The translations under genes and the position numbers were made by a program. Shown in pieces: positions 1-11,482 of a DNA stretch of 64,000 nucleotides (positions are counted from its first letter, which is position 1; each line of letters starts with the position of its first letter). Source of the DNA: Salminus brasiliensis (lineage: Eukaryota; Chordata; Actinopteri; Characiformes; Bryconidae); the NCBI RefSeq assembly GCF_030463535.1, contig NC_132879.1, forward strand, positions 40,330,597-40,394,596, written 5' to 3'. The notes beneath the pieces are model-generated. The model was not told the DNA's origin and did not search any database. It worked only from the letters and a program-made list of their open reading frames with translations.

Positions 1-644
1 ATTTCTGAGGCTGGTGACTCAGACAGATGAACTTGTCCTGAGAAGCAGAGGTGACTCTTGGTCTTCCTTTCCTGGGTCGGTCCTCGTGTGTGCCAGTTTT
101 GCTGTAGCGCTTGATAGTTTTTGTGACTCCACTTGGGGACACATTTAAAGTTTTTGCAATTTTCCGGACTGACTGACCTTAATTTCTTAAAGTAATGATG
201 GCCACTCGTTTTTCTTTAGTTAGCTGATTGGTTCTTGCCATAATATGAATTTTAACAGTTGTCCAATAGGGCTTTCGGCTATGTAGTAACCTGACTTCTG
301 GACAACACAACTGATGGTCCCAACCCCATTGATAAAGCAAGAAATTCCATTAATTAACCCTGATAAGGCACACCTGAAAACCATTTCAGGTTACTACCTC
401 TTGAAGCTCATTGAGAGAATGCCAAGAGTGTGCAAAGCAGTAATCAGAGCAAAGGGTGGCTATTTTGAAGACACTAGAAAATAAAACATGTTTTCAGTTA
501 TTTCACCTTTTTTTGTTAAGTACATAACTCCACATGTGTTCATTCATAGTTTTGATGCCTTCAGTGAGAATCTACAATGTAAATAGTCATGAAAATACAG
601 AAAACGCATTGAATGAGAAGGTGTGTCCAAACTTTTTGCCTGTA

Positions 645-647
<3 letters not shown>
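1..647 (-). mobile_element. Tc1-like transposon remnant, cut by the left edge
   Basis: On the minus strand a start codon at 241-239 opens the N-terminal helix-turn-helix of a Tc1-like transposase, beginning MARTNQLTKEKRVAIITLRN. A stop codon follows directly, and the reading then resumes with typical HTH residues down to position 1. Positions 242-647 look like the non-coding arm of the same family, ending in a tail that reads like a fish Tc1 terminal repeat and abuts the (AT)n tract. The in-frame stop makes it inactive. The rest of the transposase lies outside the window. Confidence 0.75.

Positions 648-695
<48 letters not shown>
648..695. repeat. (AT)n microsatellite
   Basis: About 48 bases of uninterrupted TA dinucleotide directly follow the Tc1 terminus. 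The TA target preference of Tc1 elements may explain the position. Confidence 0.95.
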
Positions 696-699
<4 letters not shown>

Positions 700-744
700 T
701 TAAATTTTCATTTTTAAGTGTTGTTTTAAGTCAAGGACTCGAGG

Positions 745-1984
745 AGAGGCCCACCTGCTGTCTCAGGCTCTTTTCGGGGGTTAGAAGAGCCTTTTGGGGG
801 TTAGCAGGAGCGCGAGGCCCGCATGCGCGAAGGCAGGTGCCTCTACTGTGGGGTCTCTGGGCACCTCCGTTCTGCTTGCCCCGAGCATTCGGGACATGCC
901 AACGTGCTTCTACCTCAGGCCCAGGGGGTGTTCCTCAATGCCACGCTAGTGTCAGGGTTGTTTGAGGTCCGCCTGCCTGCCTTCTTAGACTCTGGAGCGG
1001 CAGGGAACTTTCTGGATTCTGGCCTCTCCAGGAAGCTGGCCCTGTCGCTGATCCCCTTGAGGGAACCCATGCCCATAGCAGCTATAGACGGCCAGTTACT
1101 GGAGCCCGGGGTAGTGTCCCACCAAACCCACCCTCTTACGCTGCGACTCGGTCCTCACACCGAGCAGATAGCCAATTGCCTGACCCAGAACTTCCGTTCC
1201 TTGTAGAGGTAGATGCCTCTGAGGTAGGCGTGGGTGCTGTCCTCTCCCAGCAGTCTGGCCCTGGCCAGAAGCTGCACCCCTGTGCCTTCTTCTCCCATCA
1301 CCTCACCCCTGCGGAACGGAACTACGATGTGGGTGACCGTGAACTACTGGCAGTAAAGCTGGCGCTTTAGAGGAGTGGAGACACTGGCTTGAGGGAGCAA
1401 AAAATCCCTTTCTAGTCTGGACAGACCACAAGAACTTGGCCTACATCCAGCAGGCCAAACGTCTTAATCCGCGCCAGGCCAGGTGGGAATTGTTCTTCAC
1501 TCGGTTAGATTTCATATTGTCATTCCGACCCGGCTCAAAGAACGCCAAGCCTGATGCTCTATCTTGCCAGTGGAAACCCCCTCCTCTATCGAACCCACAA
1601 CCATAGTCCCCAACACCTGGATCCTGGCGCCCATCCAATGGGAGGACGCAGTCAAGCAGGCTCACCTTACTGAGCCTGATCTGGGTGGTGGCCCCCCGGA
1701 TTGGCTTTACGCACCCGGGCCTGTAAGGGAATGGGTGCTTCATGTGCCCTCCCAGGCAGCACACCCAGGGACTACACATCGCCCTGGGCAACGGGTTTGG
1801 CTTTCAGCCAAGAATCTGCCCTTACGTGGTGTTGGCTCCTTATGTGAAGTTGGCTCCTTATTACATCAGGCCGTTCAAGATCCTTCGGCTGGTCAATCCT
1901 GTTGCCTACCGCATTGCCCTTCCCCCTTCGATGCGCATTAACCCCACCTTTCACGTGTCCCGCCTCAAGCCGGTCTTGTGTTGA
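745..1984 (+). mobile_element. Decayed Ty3/gypsy LTR-retrotransposon internal region
   Basis: Three blocks on the plus strand are in normal gag-pol order but broken by frameshifts and large deletions. A gag zinc knuckle (CX2CX4HX4C) lies near 838-880. A retroviral-type aspartic protease with its D-S-G-A motif lies near 985-1010. From about 1180 there is an RNase H region, continuing through frameshifts to about 1560. Directly after that, about 1770-1984 resembles the C-terminal end of a gypsy integrase (P-T-F-H-V-S-R-L-K). Most of the reverse transcriptase and the integrase core are missing, and I see no flanking LTR pair. It is an internally deleted, non-functional relic. Base composition is more GC-rich than the surroundings, consistent with a fairly recent arrival. 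Confidence 0.85.
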
Positions 1985-2642
1985 GAGGCAATGAAATAGA
2001 AAGTAAAAGCTTCTGCTTTCTGAGTAGCATGATGCAATCCAAAGTCCAAAAGTCAAAACAACCTTGATACATACCTTGATACATTCTTAATAATCTTATA
2101 AGTTCCAGATCTGCCTAACCTGAGTCATATTTGTGTAAAATACAGTATTTACTCTCTGCATCAGTCCACATGCCAAGAAACAAATTGTCACAAGGCATCA
2201 GAGAAGCAAAATGCACACACGCTCAGAGAATCAACAGCCACAATATTTTACCCTTGAAACAACATTTTCAGACATGATTTCCTCTATGATAACTGACGGC
2301 CAGTATTACGGAGGAACGTTGCAGGCCTTGAAAATTTTTTGAGTCGTTGCAATATCTTCAGCCGTAGGCATGAGATTGTCTACAACCATTTGTTCCCACA
2401 ACTTTTTAGGCCTCTAGCGCCAGGTTTTTCTTAGTACATTTTCTTGGTGAAAGTAGTCCCGATTACTTCAAGATCCTTCTTTTACAAGTTGGCTGGAATC
2501 TATACTTTTTGAGTTTCCTCAAAGTGTGCATGGGTTTGGGTGCCACTCTTTCGCTGGTGATGTGTGGAAGACCTAACGTCCCGTACCAAAACCAAATGTC
2601 AAACCATACAGGGTCTTTGGTGCAGCTGTCACGTGTGTGCAT

Positions 2643-2678
<36 letters not shown>

Positions 2679-3525
2679 TGGAAAACTGGGAGCTCTTACA
2701 GTGGGGCAATTAATGTGTGACGGAGAGCAACAGCTGGTTTATGGAAATCTATACCATATTATGTTTCTTGCAAATGTCAAAGCATAAAAATGTACAATCT
2801 TGTTTTTTGGGATACACTAAGGGTTTTCAGTACAGCTTCGCATATGAAATACTTAGCATAAGAAAAAAAAGCTAAAGTAGGATGGGAATCTAGTCTCAGA
2901 AGGTATATTTTTTATGTTGTCTGTATATTCCTTACCAAAAAACAAATGTTAAATTTGTTGATGCTAGGTTAATAAAGAATTATCTTAAATTTCACACACT
3001 CCTTCATAATCTTATGGTAGGAAAAAAACTGGAAATAAAGTCCTACCGTGGGCAAAGAATTAAAAACATTTCCCACACACCTACCTACACAATGATATCA
3101 CGTAGGGACAATTCCCACGTGACGCCACATTCTCGCAAATCTTTTTGGCATCAAAAGGGACTTATTACTACTTCTGTCCTTCATAAGAAGTGGCTAAAAG
3201 TGCAAATCCCACCTCCCACATACAATGCCAAAGCCCTGCCTTGAGTAAAAGATATGCCAAAACAATGTCCTTCTTTAGCCTCGCCCACTATGAAAGGTTT
3301 ATGACTATAGTCTCTATGAGGAAGTAAGCTCCTATTGATAAACTATATTAGTTATGTAATTTGTGGTATTACGGTCAGTGCAATAATAAGGATCATGTAG
3401 CATTTGTTATCATGAGCACAGGCATGTTCATCTAGTTGGTTCATATACAGGCATATGTGACCTCTCTTGGTTATGCATTTTGGTTAAATGTTTTTACCAT
3501 GCATATAATTGCATAAGCAGTTGTA
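1985..3525. other. Gene-free interval with a (CA)n microsatellite
   Basis: I recognise no coding exon here. A (CA)n tract occupies about 2643-2675. The ORFs at 2463-2787 are low-complexity readings through that tract. The remainder is AT-rich sequence of unknown origin. Confidence 0.7.
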
Positions 3526-3529
3526 CAGT

Positions 3530-5490
3530 GAAAATGTGAAAGTGTTAGGACATCCTATAAAACCATGGACATGCCTTTTAAAATAATTAGTAAAATGTAA
3601 TTATTAAAAATACTATTTTTCTGAGGAAAAGAATAGGACATCCTATGCCATAATAGCTGGTATTCATTCCATTGACTTGGCAATGTTGGCAGTTGTTGCA
3701 TGTAAATTATTTTGCGGACAGTGGACGGGTAAATTTCTAAGTGTTCCGAGGTCTTTTTAAATCCCCACCCAGATTCATATGCTTCTACACACGTGGACAA
3801 AATTGTTGGTACCCCTCAGTTAATGAAAGAAAAACCCACAATGGTCACAGAAATAACTTGAATCTGACAAAAGTAATAATAAATAAAAATCTTATGAAAA
3901 TGAACAAATGAAAATCTGACATTGATTTTGAACCATGCTTCAACAGACTTCTTTTAAAAAGTAAACAGGCCTGGACCAAAATGATAGTACCCCTGAAAAT
4001 AATGTGACCAAAGGGACATGTTAAATCAAGGTGTGTCGACTAATTAGTCTCAGGAGATCAGAAAGAAAATTATAGACAAGCATGTTAAAAATAAAGGTTA
4101 TAAGACCATCTCTAAGCAGCTTGATGTTCCTGTGACTACAGTTGCACATATTATTCAGACATTTAAGATCCTTGGGACTGTAGCCAACCTCCCTGGACAT
4201 GGCCGCAGGAGGAAAATTGATGACAAATCAAAGAGACGGATAATACGAATGGTAACAAAGAAGCCCAGAAAAAAGAGATTAAAGGTGAACTTCAAGCTCA
4301 AGGAACATCAGTGTCAGATTGCACCATCCGTCGTTGCGAGCCAAAGTGGGCTTCATGGGAGATGACCAAGGAGGACACCACTGTTGAAAACAAATCATAA
4401 AAAAGCCAGACTGGAATTTGCCAAACTACATGTTGACAAGCCCCAAAGCTTCTGGAGAAAGCTGGGAGAATGTCCTATGGACAAATGAGACAAAAAAACT
4501 TTTTGCCCAGGCATAGCAGCTCTATGTTCACAGATGGAAAAATGATGCATATTAACAAAAGAACACTGTCCCTACTGCAAAACATGGAGCAGGCTCTTTT
4601 TTTGTTCTGGGGCTGCTTTGCTGCATCTGGCACAGGGTTTCTTGAATCTGTGCAGGGTACAATGGAATCCCAAGACTATCAAGGGATTCTAGAGAGAAAT
4701 GTGCTGCCCAGTGTCAGAAAGCTTGGTCTTAGTTGCAGGGTCATGGGATAATGCAACAGCAACAGGATAATGACCCAAAACACACAGCTAAAAACACCCA
4801 AGAATGGCTAAGAGGAAAACATTGGACTATCTAGAAAAGGCACCCTTCAAACCTGAGACAACTGGAACAGTTTGGTCATGAGGAATGGGCCAAAATACCT
4901 GCTGAGAGATGCAGAAGTCTCATTGACAGTTACAGGAATTGTGTGATTGCAGTGATTGTCTCAAAAGGTTGTGCAACAAAATATTAAGTTAAGGGTACCA
5001 TAATTTCGGTCCAGCCTTGTTTCATGAGTTTTTTTTTTAAATAATTCTGTTGAAGCATGGTTGAAAAGCAATGTCTGACTTTCATTTGTTAATTTTCATA
5101 GCATTTTTACTTACTTTTGTCAGATTAATTTCTGTGACCATTGTGGGTTTTTCTTTCATTAACCGAAGGCTACCAACAATTTTGTCCACGTGTGTATAAC
5201 CTTCTTTCTGAAGGCCTCTGCGAAAACTCTTTGGATATGGCCATTGTGATATGGCCAATGTCACTTCAGACATTTATTTTATTGTGGAAGTTTAAATAAG
5301 ACAGGCTCCTTCAAAGTCCCCTCTAATGATGTTGTAATCATCTGTAGCTAATGTGGTGCACCTGATTCTAATTTTAGACATTTGAAGTCAATGAATGTGA
5401 GGGTGTCCTAACTTTTTCCTCACAGAAAAAGTGTTTTATTAATTACATTTTACAAATTATTTAAAAAGACATTTCTCCAATTGTATGTGT
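3530..5490 (-). mobile_element. Outer Tc1-like element, interrupted by a second Tc1
   Basis: The N-terminal HTH of a Tc1-like transposase is read on the minus strand in two pieces. The first (about 5273-5197) carries the start and a QKEGY-like segment. The second (about 3785-3700) carries AYESGWGFKK and STVRKII. The inner element at 3788-5194 lies between them. The outer arms near 3588-3645 and 5399-5455 are imperfect inverted copies of each other. Only about 60 codons of the transposase remain before the left arm, so the element was already internally deleted and non-autonomous. Outer limits are approximate. Confidence 0.75.
3788..5194 (+). mobile_element. Inner Tc1-like transposon with IR/DR terminal repeats
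   Basis: This is a 1,407-bp element bounded by TA dinucleotides at 3786-3787 and 5195-5196. Both ends carry inverted repeats of about 200 bp. Each arm holds two copies of a direct repeat: outer copies at about 3793-3818 and 5165-5188, inner copies at about 3973-3997 and 4993-5015. This is the arrangement known from Sleeping Beauty-type fish Tc1 elements. Between the arms, a plus-strand transposase is recognisable: HTH near 4060-4200, a basic stretch near 4200-4300, and a catalytic-region fragment (FWGCFAASGTG) near 4600. It is scattered over frames with stops, so the transposase is dead. Truncated relatives lie at 50294-51064 and 58785-59001. Confidence 0.9.
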
Positions 5491-5944
5491 TAACTTATAT
5501 TACCTCAACCTCCCAATATTGTTCAAATGAAGATCAAATGTCTATGTTTAAACATATTAAAAATCAATCATTCAATAAATTTTAAACCACCGTCTGACAA
5601 CAGCCACAAATAAAACTGCCCTGAATCAGGAAAGAGAAGCTGGTTAGCAATAGCTTAGCTAGTTAGCAGGATAACAGCCTGCTTACCACACAACAAACTC
5701 AAGTCTGGCTGAATGTAAATTCAATCCCATATAAATTCAATATAAATTCAGGCACCCTGCCATGCACATTTTAGTGGACTCCCAGCTTTAACACACCCCC
5801 TGCAACTACAGTAAAGTAATGATGGACTATGAAAGGGAAGCTCAGTCATTGTCCTATCAATCTACCACCCTGGAGAATTTAAGTCCCTCTAGGGTTGGGC
5901 GGTATAATAGGTATAATAGGTATTGGGGTGTCTTGCTCTGTCTG

Positions 5945-6024
5945 TAACAAAAAGAAAATCTTCTGTTTCCATGACAGCATTCCTACAAATGCTGTCATGG
6001 AAACAGAAGATTTTTTTTTTGTTA
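5945..6024. repeat. Near-perfect foldback, 37-bp arms with 6-base loop
   Basis: Arms 5945-5981 and 5988-6024 are inverted complements with a single mismatch. The central 27 bp (5955-5981 against 5988-6014) are perfect. The loop is six bases. The left flank contains a GGGTTGGGCGGTATA-like stretch resembling hAT-type MITE ends, so this may be the core of a small foldback transposon. No gene overlaps it. Confidence 0.9.
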
Positions 6025-6154
6025 TGATAGACCCTAACTGGTTAATGGATTCTACACCTAACATAACCTAACCGCATTGTTTCCCCATTTGTAGTTTGTT
6101 CCCACTATTTAACATTAAAACAATCTTTTTTTGCTCAGGCCACTTGTTTTAGAT

Positions 6155-7489
6155 CCACTTTCAATTTTGGTGTAACAGGCAAACAAGTTTCTGTATCACC
6201 AAATCATCTTTTCAGGACACCAGCCATCATTGGCAGTCAGTGTACCATGTTTTTTTTTGCAATAATATCCACAATGTAACACCCAACAAGTGAAACCAAA
6301 GAGCTCAGAAAGAAGCAAGAAGCCTGCTCATGTCCATGCTCTCACTGGATCAGCCAAATGGATCAAATGTGCCTTAATATTTATTTTTCCTGGTCAATTG
6401 TCTTGAGTGTCTTTTCTTTAACAGGTAATGCAATGCTATAGATATAAGAGATAAAATATAAATAAATAAAAATAAAATAATTCACAGGAAAATGTTAATA
6501 ATTGTAAAATAAATATAGCATATAATAGAACAGAAAAACTATTTCAAATTAAAACAAAGAAGGAAAGAGAGTAAAGAAAGTATCCATGTAATACTGTAGT
6601 TTACTGTTATCAGTTAAGGTTAATAGCAAGAGACTGTCAGACAGCATGATCTGTGACTTGGTATCAGCTCTTACCAGCAGCTCTCCAGAAGTTGTCTGTA
6701 TAAAGACAGAGTTTCTTTGCAGATAATGGCTGATAGGATTGCAACTTGAATGACAGGAAGAGACATACAGCTCCCAAAAGCTGCAGATAGCACTTCTTTG
6801 TGGGGACCACAGAAAGAAACTTGTCCAGGTAGTTGATAGCCAGAGGGAAAATGTCTTCATCACACCTTTCTTCCTCACAGACCTTTAGAAGAGGGTGCTG
6901 GATGTGCTGGATGTGCTGATGCTTGTTAGCAACTCAAAATGTACTAATAATTCATTTCTGTGTTTTTTATTCAGTACTTTAAAAAAATGCAGGAATCTTT
7001 TATGTAAATAAAAACTAGATATTATTCTTTTAATCTGCAATTGACCAGTGTAGCTCCATTTAAAGCTCATTCAGCTTCGTTCGTAAATTTAACAATGCTC
7101 ACCTAATTAACCTAATTATAACATAATCAGTTTCGTTACTGGGTGTTAACTGTTTTCTTTAACACTTTAAACTTTAAACTTAAGTTTAAAGGAAGTGTTA
7201 TCAGACACACTAAGGAGTGAAAAGCAAGCAGAGGAGAGCCGTGGTAACAAACCTCCAACATCCAAATAGCAACTAGCCTCCTTATGTAAGGCTGAATATC
7301 CGTCTGCACCCGGCTGAAGTAGAAACTCGGTAGAAACTTGTTTTCCACTATAAGCATGTCTTGGAGTACTCGGTCATCACCGAGGATGCCGGGGTCTCGC
7401 CTCGTTCTAATGTTCGTCCTTTCTCGTGGCATAGCATCTCCATACTGAGGTGTACAGCAGGAAAAGGTCCCCGTGGAACGTGGCATCAA
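6155..7489 (-). pseudogene. Cyclin-D-like gene remnant (exons 1-2, possible decayed exon 3)
   Basis: Exon 1 ends at 7253 and encodes a typical cyclin D N-terminus: DDRVLQDML, then [19 protein letters not shown], followed by a GT donor. Candidate starts are at 7489, 7486 or 7432. Exon 2 (6882-6675) continues with [20 protein letters not shown], the [12 protein letters not shown] helix and LCLYTDN, covering the first half of the cyclin box. D-type cyclins bind CDK4/6 and drive RB phosphorylation. Exon 2 is 208 bp; a D-cyclin exon 2 is normally a multiple of three. Near its end the expected G-E-L-L survives only in a shifted frame. A badly decayed piece resembling exon 3 (V-I-Q-K-L and V-T-P in different frames) may lie near 6210-6155. 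Exons 4 and 5 are not found. Where the RB-binding LxCxE motif should be, the sequence reads F-S-C-C-T. Best read as a decaying ccnd2-type copy; an active divergent gene is less likely. Confidence 0.65.
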
Positions 7490-7846
7490 GCGGTGGAAAA
7501 AGAAGGAACCGCAGACTCTGCAGGGCTGTCCCGCCTCGCCACTGCTCCGCTCTCATCACTCTCCCCTTTGCTTCTGCGCCTCTCTCTCCGCTGACGTAAA
7601 CGCACCAGCACAGCTCACCCACACTCACAATGGGGGGCGAGACTAATGAATTAATCCCGTCTGTTAGAAGTTTTCATATTACGTTTGAGGCAGGGCTAAA
7701 CATTTCACGTTCTCGAATTAAGTTACGATTGTAATCCCCACCTGCTCCAAGTCTGTGTTTAGACTGCCAACCCAGTTCTGATTTTTGGCACATCAAGATT
7801 GTATTCAGATTGGTTTTTGACACAATATACACAAAAGGCGTCAGAT

Positions 7847-8281
7847 CTTCAACATACCTCAATAATTCAAAAAGTCATGATAAAGCATCCCACAACCCTA
7901 AAAAATTATCTTGTGAAAAAAGAATAAGGTCCACTCTTGAAATATGGACCAGTGTTGGTCCCACACCTCACATTATATTCAACAATAAAATAAGACCGCG
8001 AAATCTTTCTCCACATTCCACCATCCATTCCTACAGAGTTACTAAGGACTGTAATGCCCTATTTTCCTGAATATGGTACATTAAAGGCCCTTCACTCTGT
8101 CTGCTGCCTCTTTACCTTCTCCAAGAAATAAAATATTTTAAACTTCAACATACCTCAATAATGCAAAAAGTCATGATAAAGCATCCCACAACCCTAAAAA
8201 ATGGTCCACTCTTGAAATTGGACCAGTGTTGGTCCCACACCTCACATTATATTCAACAATAAAATAAGACCGCAAAATCTT
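7847..8281. repeat. Direct duplication, 161 and 142 bp copies
   Basis: Copy A (7847-8007) and copy B (8140-8281) are nearly identical. Copy B lacks about 20 bases found in A (about 7906-7929, the AT-rich segment after CCCTAAAAA). About 130 bp of unrelated sequence separates them. The pair lies just downstream of the usp18 stop codon, probably in its 3'UTR or flank. I do not recognise it as a known transposon. Confidence 0.85.
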
Positions 8282-8337
8282 CAAGGGAGAGTACTAAAAT
8301 AAACTATCACAAGGGGGATGATGGGGTAATCCAAACT

Positions 8338-11300
8338 TCATTCAGAAGATTCCTGTAGTGCCTCTGAGCTGCTTCTCCTGTACAACAGCATGTATGCAGA
8401 GCCAGTCCTGAAACTAAGCAAGAAAACAAGTCCAGCTCAATCATAAAAACATAAGTTTATTTATGTTATAAATAGGTCTGACAGTGATTTAAAATTGCGC
8501 ACATACCTCCCATCATATGTTTGCTGAACATCTGTCCAGCTAGCCTACAGGTGCGCAGACAAAAATATTTCTTCATGAAAATCTCATTCCATCCATCACC
8601 AAATATATTTGTGGACTTTAAAATTTGGGCAGAAGTAGTCTTACCCGATGTACATGGCTGTCATCAGTATAATACCATGTGCAGTCTTTTGTGGAAAAGA
8701 TGTATGCGGTGTAGTGCCCAAACATGGGGGATCCAGAATGCACTATAACTGCATACAGTGTGTACTTATCCTTAAGCTAAAGAAAGACACATGGCATTTA
8801 ATGCAGGTCTTTAACACAAAAAAAATCTAGTGAAAAATGACACAAATGCTTCAGTAAAACATACCGTTTGTTCGGGAGCATACTGTTCTGTCAAAATTTC
8901 AGTCATACTGAAGGACTTAGGAAATGTGACCTGGCAGTACAGCTTCTTGATTAAGCCATTATCATTTCTGAACCTCTTTAGGTGAATGCACAGGATGGAT
9001 GGCAGTGAAACAATCTTAAATCCCTGTGTAAGAAATGTGGTTTTGAGATTTAATTATGACTTGAGATGCAATGATGTGGAATTTACGAACCAGCAGCAAT
9101 AACACCTTTATTGTTGTGGCCCATATTATTACGCAATAATTTATTTATTTATTTAAGATGGATGATGAATTAAAGCAAACCCCTACATAAATAAGTAGAA
9201 AATCATAACAACCGATTGTTCCAGAGAGGTGTGCTGCATAAAACAATTAAGCAATTACCTACCATTACCATACATTATAACCATTATCTAGGGCCTGTTC
9301 ACAAATGTTAAGTATAACTTAACTTCAGATCAAAAAGGCAAGAGAAAAAGATCTAGGTTCATTATGGCAGGATTCTGTCCCAAAACTGCTCTTCTGACTA
9401 TTCTGCTACTAATTAATCCCAAAGGTGTTTTGTCAGGTCAAGGTCAGGGTTGCAAAAAAAGAAGAAAAAAAAAGTTGGGAAATTTAGCATGGGAATTAAT
9501 GATAAAGCTCTGCTTGCAACTATGTGGCATGGTTGTTATTTGTCTTCATGTCTGCTGTTGACAAAAAAACAGTACACTGATAATAGTGTATGATATAATT
9601 CCTCCACCAAACTTTCCACTTGGCACAATGCAGTCAGACAGGAACCATTCTCCTGGCAACTGCCAAACCCAGACTCGTCCATTAGATTGTCGGACAGAGA
9701 AGCGTGATTCTTGAGAGAACATGTCTCCACTGCTCTAGAGTTCAGTGGCTTGGTAACGTAAGGTTTGGATGCAGCTGCTCGGCCATAGAAACCCATTCCA
9801 TGAAGTGCTCTACGCACTATTCTATAGCTAATCTGAAGGCCAGTGCAGGGTATGATTTTGCTTCCATGACCAGCTTTTCAACCACCTTGACCATCAAAAA
9901 CCAGCTACCAGCAACATCTGGTCTCAAGCTGGATTTTTATCAGGGCAGTGTTTCAACAATCTGTGACTATAATGAAATATGTAGCTTTATGTGAGTAAGT
10001 TGGGTTTTTTGTGTGGAAGAGTTATCTACTATGCAACCCGTTTAATTTAATAAAAAGAATTTTAAAAGAAAAATTAAAAGAGTTAATTTAATAAAAATGG
10101 TACTAGCAACTACACATGCTTGGGCTTGTGTGTGAACAACCAAAAAAAATGGGACACTAAATTATTGGCTGTAATCATTGCCCAAAATTGCAATATGGGA
10201 TAATAACAGTAATTACATTTACAAAGAAATCACTTCAAAATACTTAATAAAAAGCGCACCTGAGCAACTGTTTGTTTCTCCTCACATCTGTCACAGCAGA
10301 ATTTGTCACTGTCTTCCAACACTTGGATTTTAAAGAAAGAACGAATGCAGTCCTCCTGGGAAAGTAAACAGCATTTACTTCTATGCAAAGGCTAATACAG
10401 AAATATTTTGACCCCACTGCCAGAAGTGGCTGTGCAGAACACAAGCTTAAATGGCAGTAGATAACCTTGTGGCTACACAACTAAAGGCATTTGGCAGAAT
10501 GATATGCCTAAATCAATTCAGTGAGCAAGATCTCAAGGTCTCCTTACCAAAGTGTTCTTTTCCTCACAGAGATGTAATGGGAGGTTGAGTGAGAAGGTAG
10601 GGACACGATGTACATATGCACATTCTAAGCACTGTATATGTCCCTCCATTACAATCTTGAACAGATTTTGAATCTCTGCCACCTAAAATATATGAAAACA
10701 AAATTACATTAAACACACCAATTCAACACAGTCTATTCAAATGTAGATCATCTTTTAAGTAGTAATCATGACACTCAGTTGTCAAATGTTTTACAATACA
10801 AGATTAAAAGTTTTATCATCAACCTACCAGTTCATGGTCAAGCATTTGTTGCTTAATAAGGTTGAGGATGCTGTGAAAGACTTCATCAGCATCATGCTGA
10901 GTGAACCCTACCGGAAATACAAATTGTTTATTCTTAAAATGAAATTACAGTTTCACAGTGTCTTTAATTCTCTTTCTGCATATAGCCTTCCTGGCCAAGA
11001 TTGAAAAATGTTACTCCAAAATGAAAGAGCACATCACTAAAAATGAATTGGCTCAGAATAAGTCATAGAAATTCATTGGAACAGGCTTAGGTCCAATATT
11101 GTAATATAAATAGACAGTGTGATAGACTGCATACGATGAACATAGTTATGGTGAAGGCAGTCCAAGAAGTCTCGATGAGGGGCAGGTTGCAGTTGATCTC
11201 TCATGGCATGCAACACTCTTTTAAGTTCCAGGGGGACATTGTGGTGATCTTCAAAATCATCAGGAGGCAGCCATCTAAGAAACACACAAGCCACTGTGAA

Positions 11301-11482
11301 AACTAGTGTCCCGCTTATGCAACACTTCACATCTAAACCAAGAGTTGTATTTAAACTTAAGACAAACAGAAGAGATACTACATACCTGTTGAGCAAGTTT
11401 AATAACTCTGTAGTGGCAGACAAGGACTGAAGCAGAGCATTTATACAACACGATAGGCCACAGTTTAAAAGCCCTCTCACAC
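8338..11482 (-). CDS. usp18: Ubiquitin-specific peptidase 18 (ISG15 deconjugase), 5' coding exon not located
   Basis: Usp18 removes ISG15 from proteins and dampens type I interferon receptor signalling. Nine coding exons are supported on the minus strand: 11482-11386, 11274-11135, 10907-10828, 10682-10548, 10355-10260, 9023-8865, 8776-8645, 8544-8507 and 8407-8338 (stop TGA at 8340-8338). They keep one frame for 314 codons. The Cys box reads GLLNCGLSCCINALLQ and contains the nucleophile. The fingers carry two CxxC pairs (CLEC and CDRC). The His box reads FGHYTAYIF, and the following D-D-S matches the family's Asn/Asp position. The first coding exon, with the start codon and about 40-50 residues, should lie between 11,483 and 13,245 but I could not identify it. 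The next gene upstream is pex26, as in human 22q11. Confidence 0.92.
9560..9870. repeat. DNA-transposon-like interspersed repeat in usp18 intron
   Basis: A segment of the intron between usp18 exons 10355-10260 and 9023-8865 reads like a dispersed fish DNA-transposon family, recognised from its GCAGCTGCTCGGCCATAGAA-type core. The ORFs here are not usp18 exons. Limits are approximate and no terminal repeats were resolved. Confidence 0.5.

Noticed and set aside
534-965. 143-codon ORF with a long Tyr-Ile repeat
   Set aside because: It is a reading through the (TA)n microsatellite joined to Tc1 and gypsy relic sequence.
2463-2787. ORFs on both strands with Cys-Val or Thr-His repeats
   Set aside because: They translate the (CA)n microsatellite. 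No domain or splice signal supports them.
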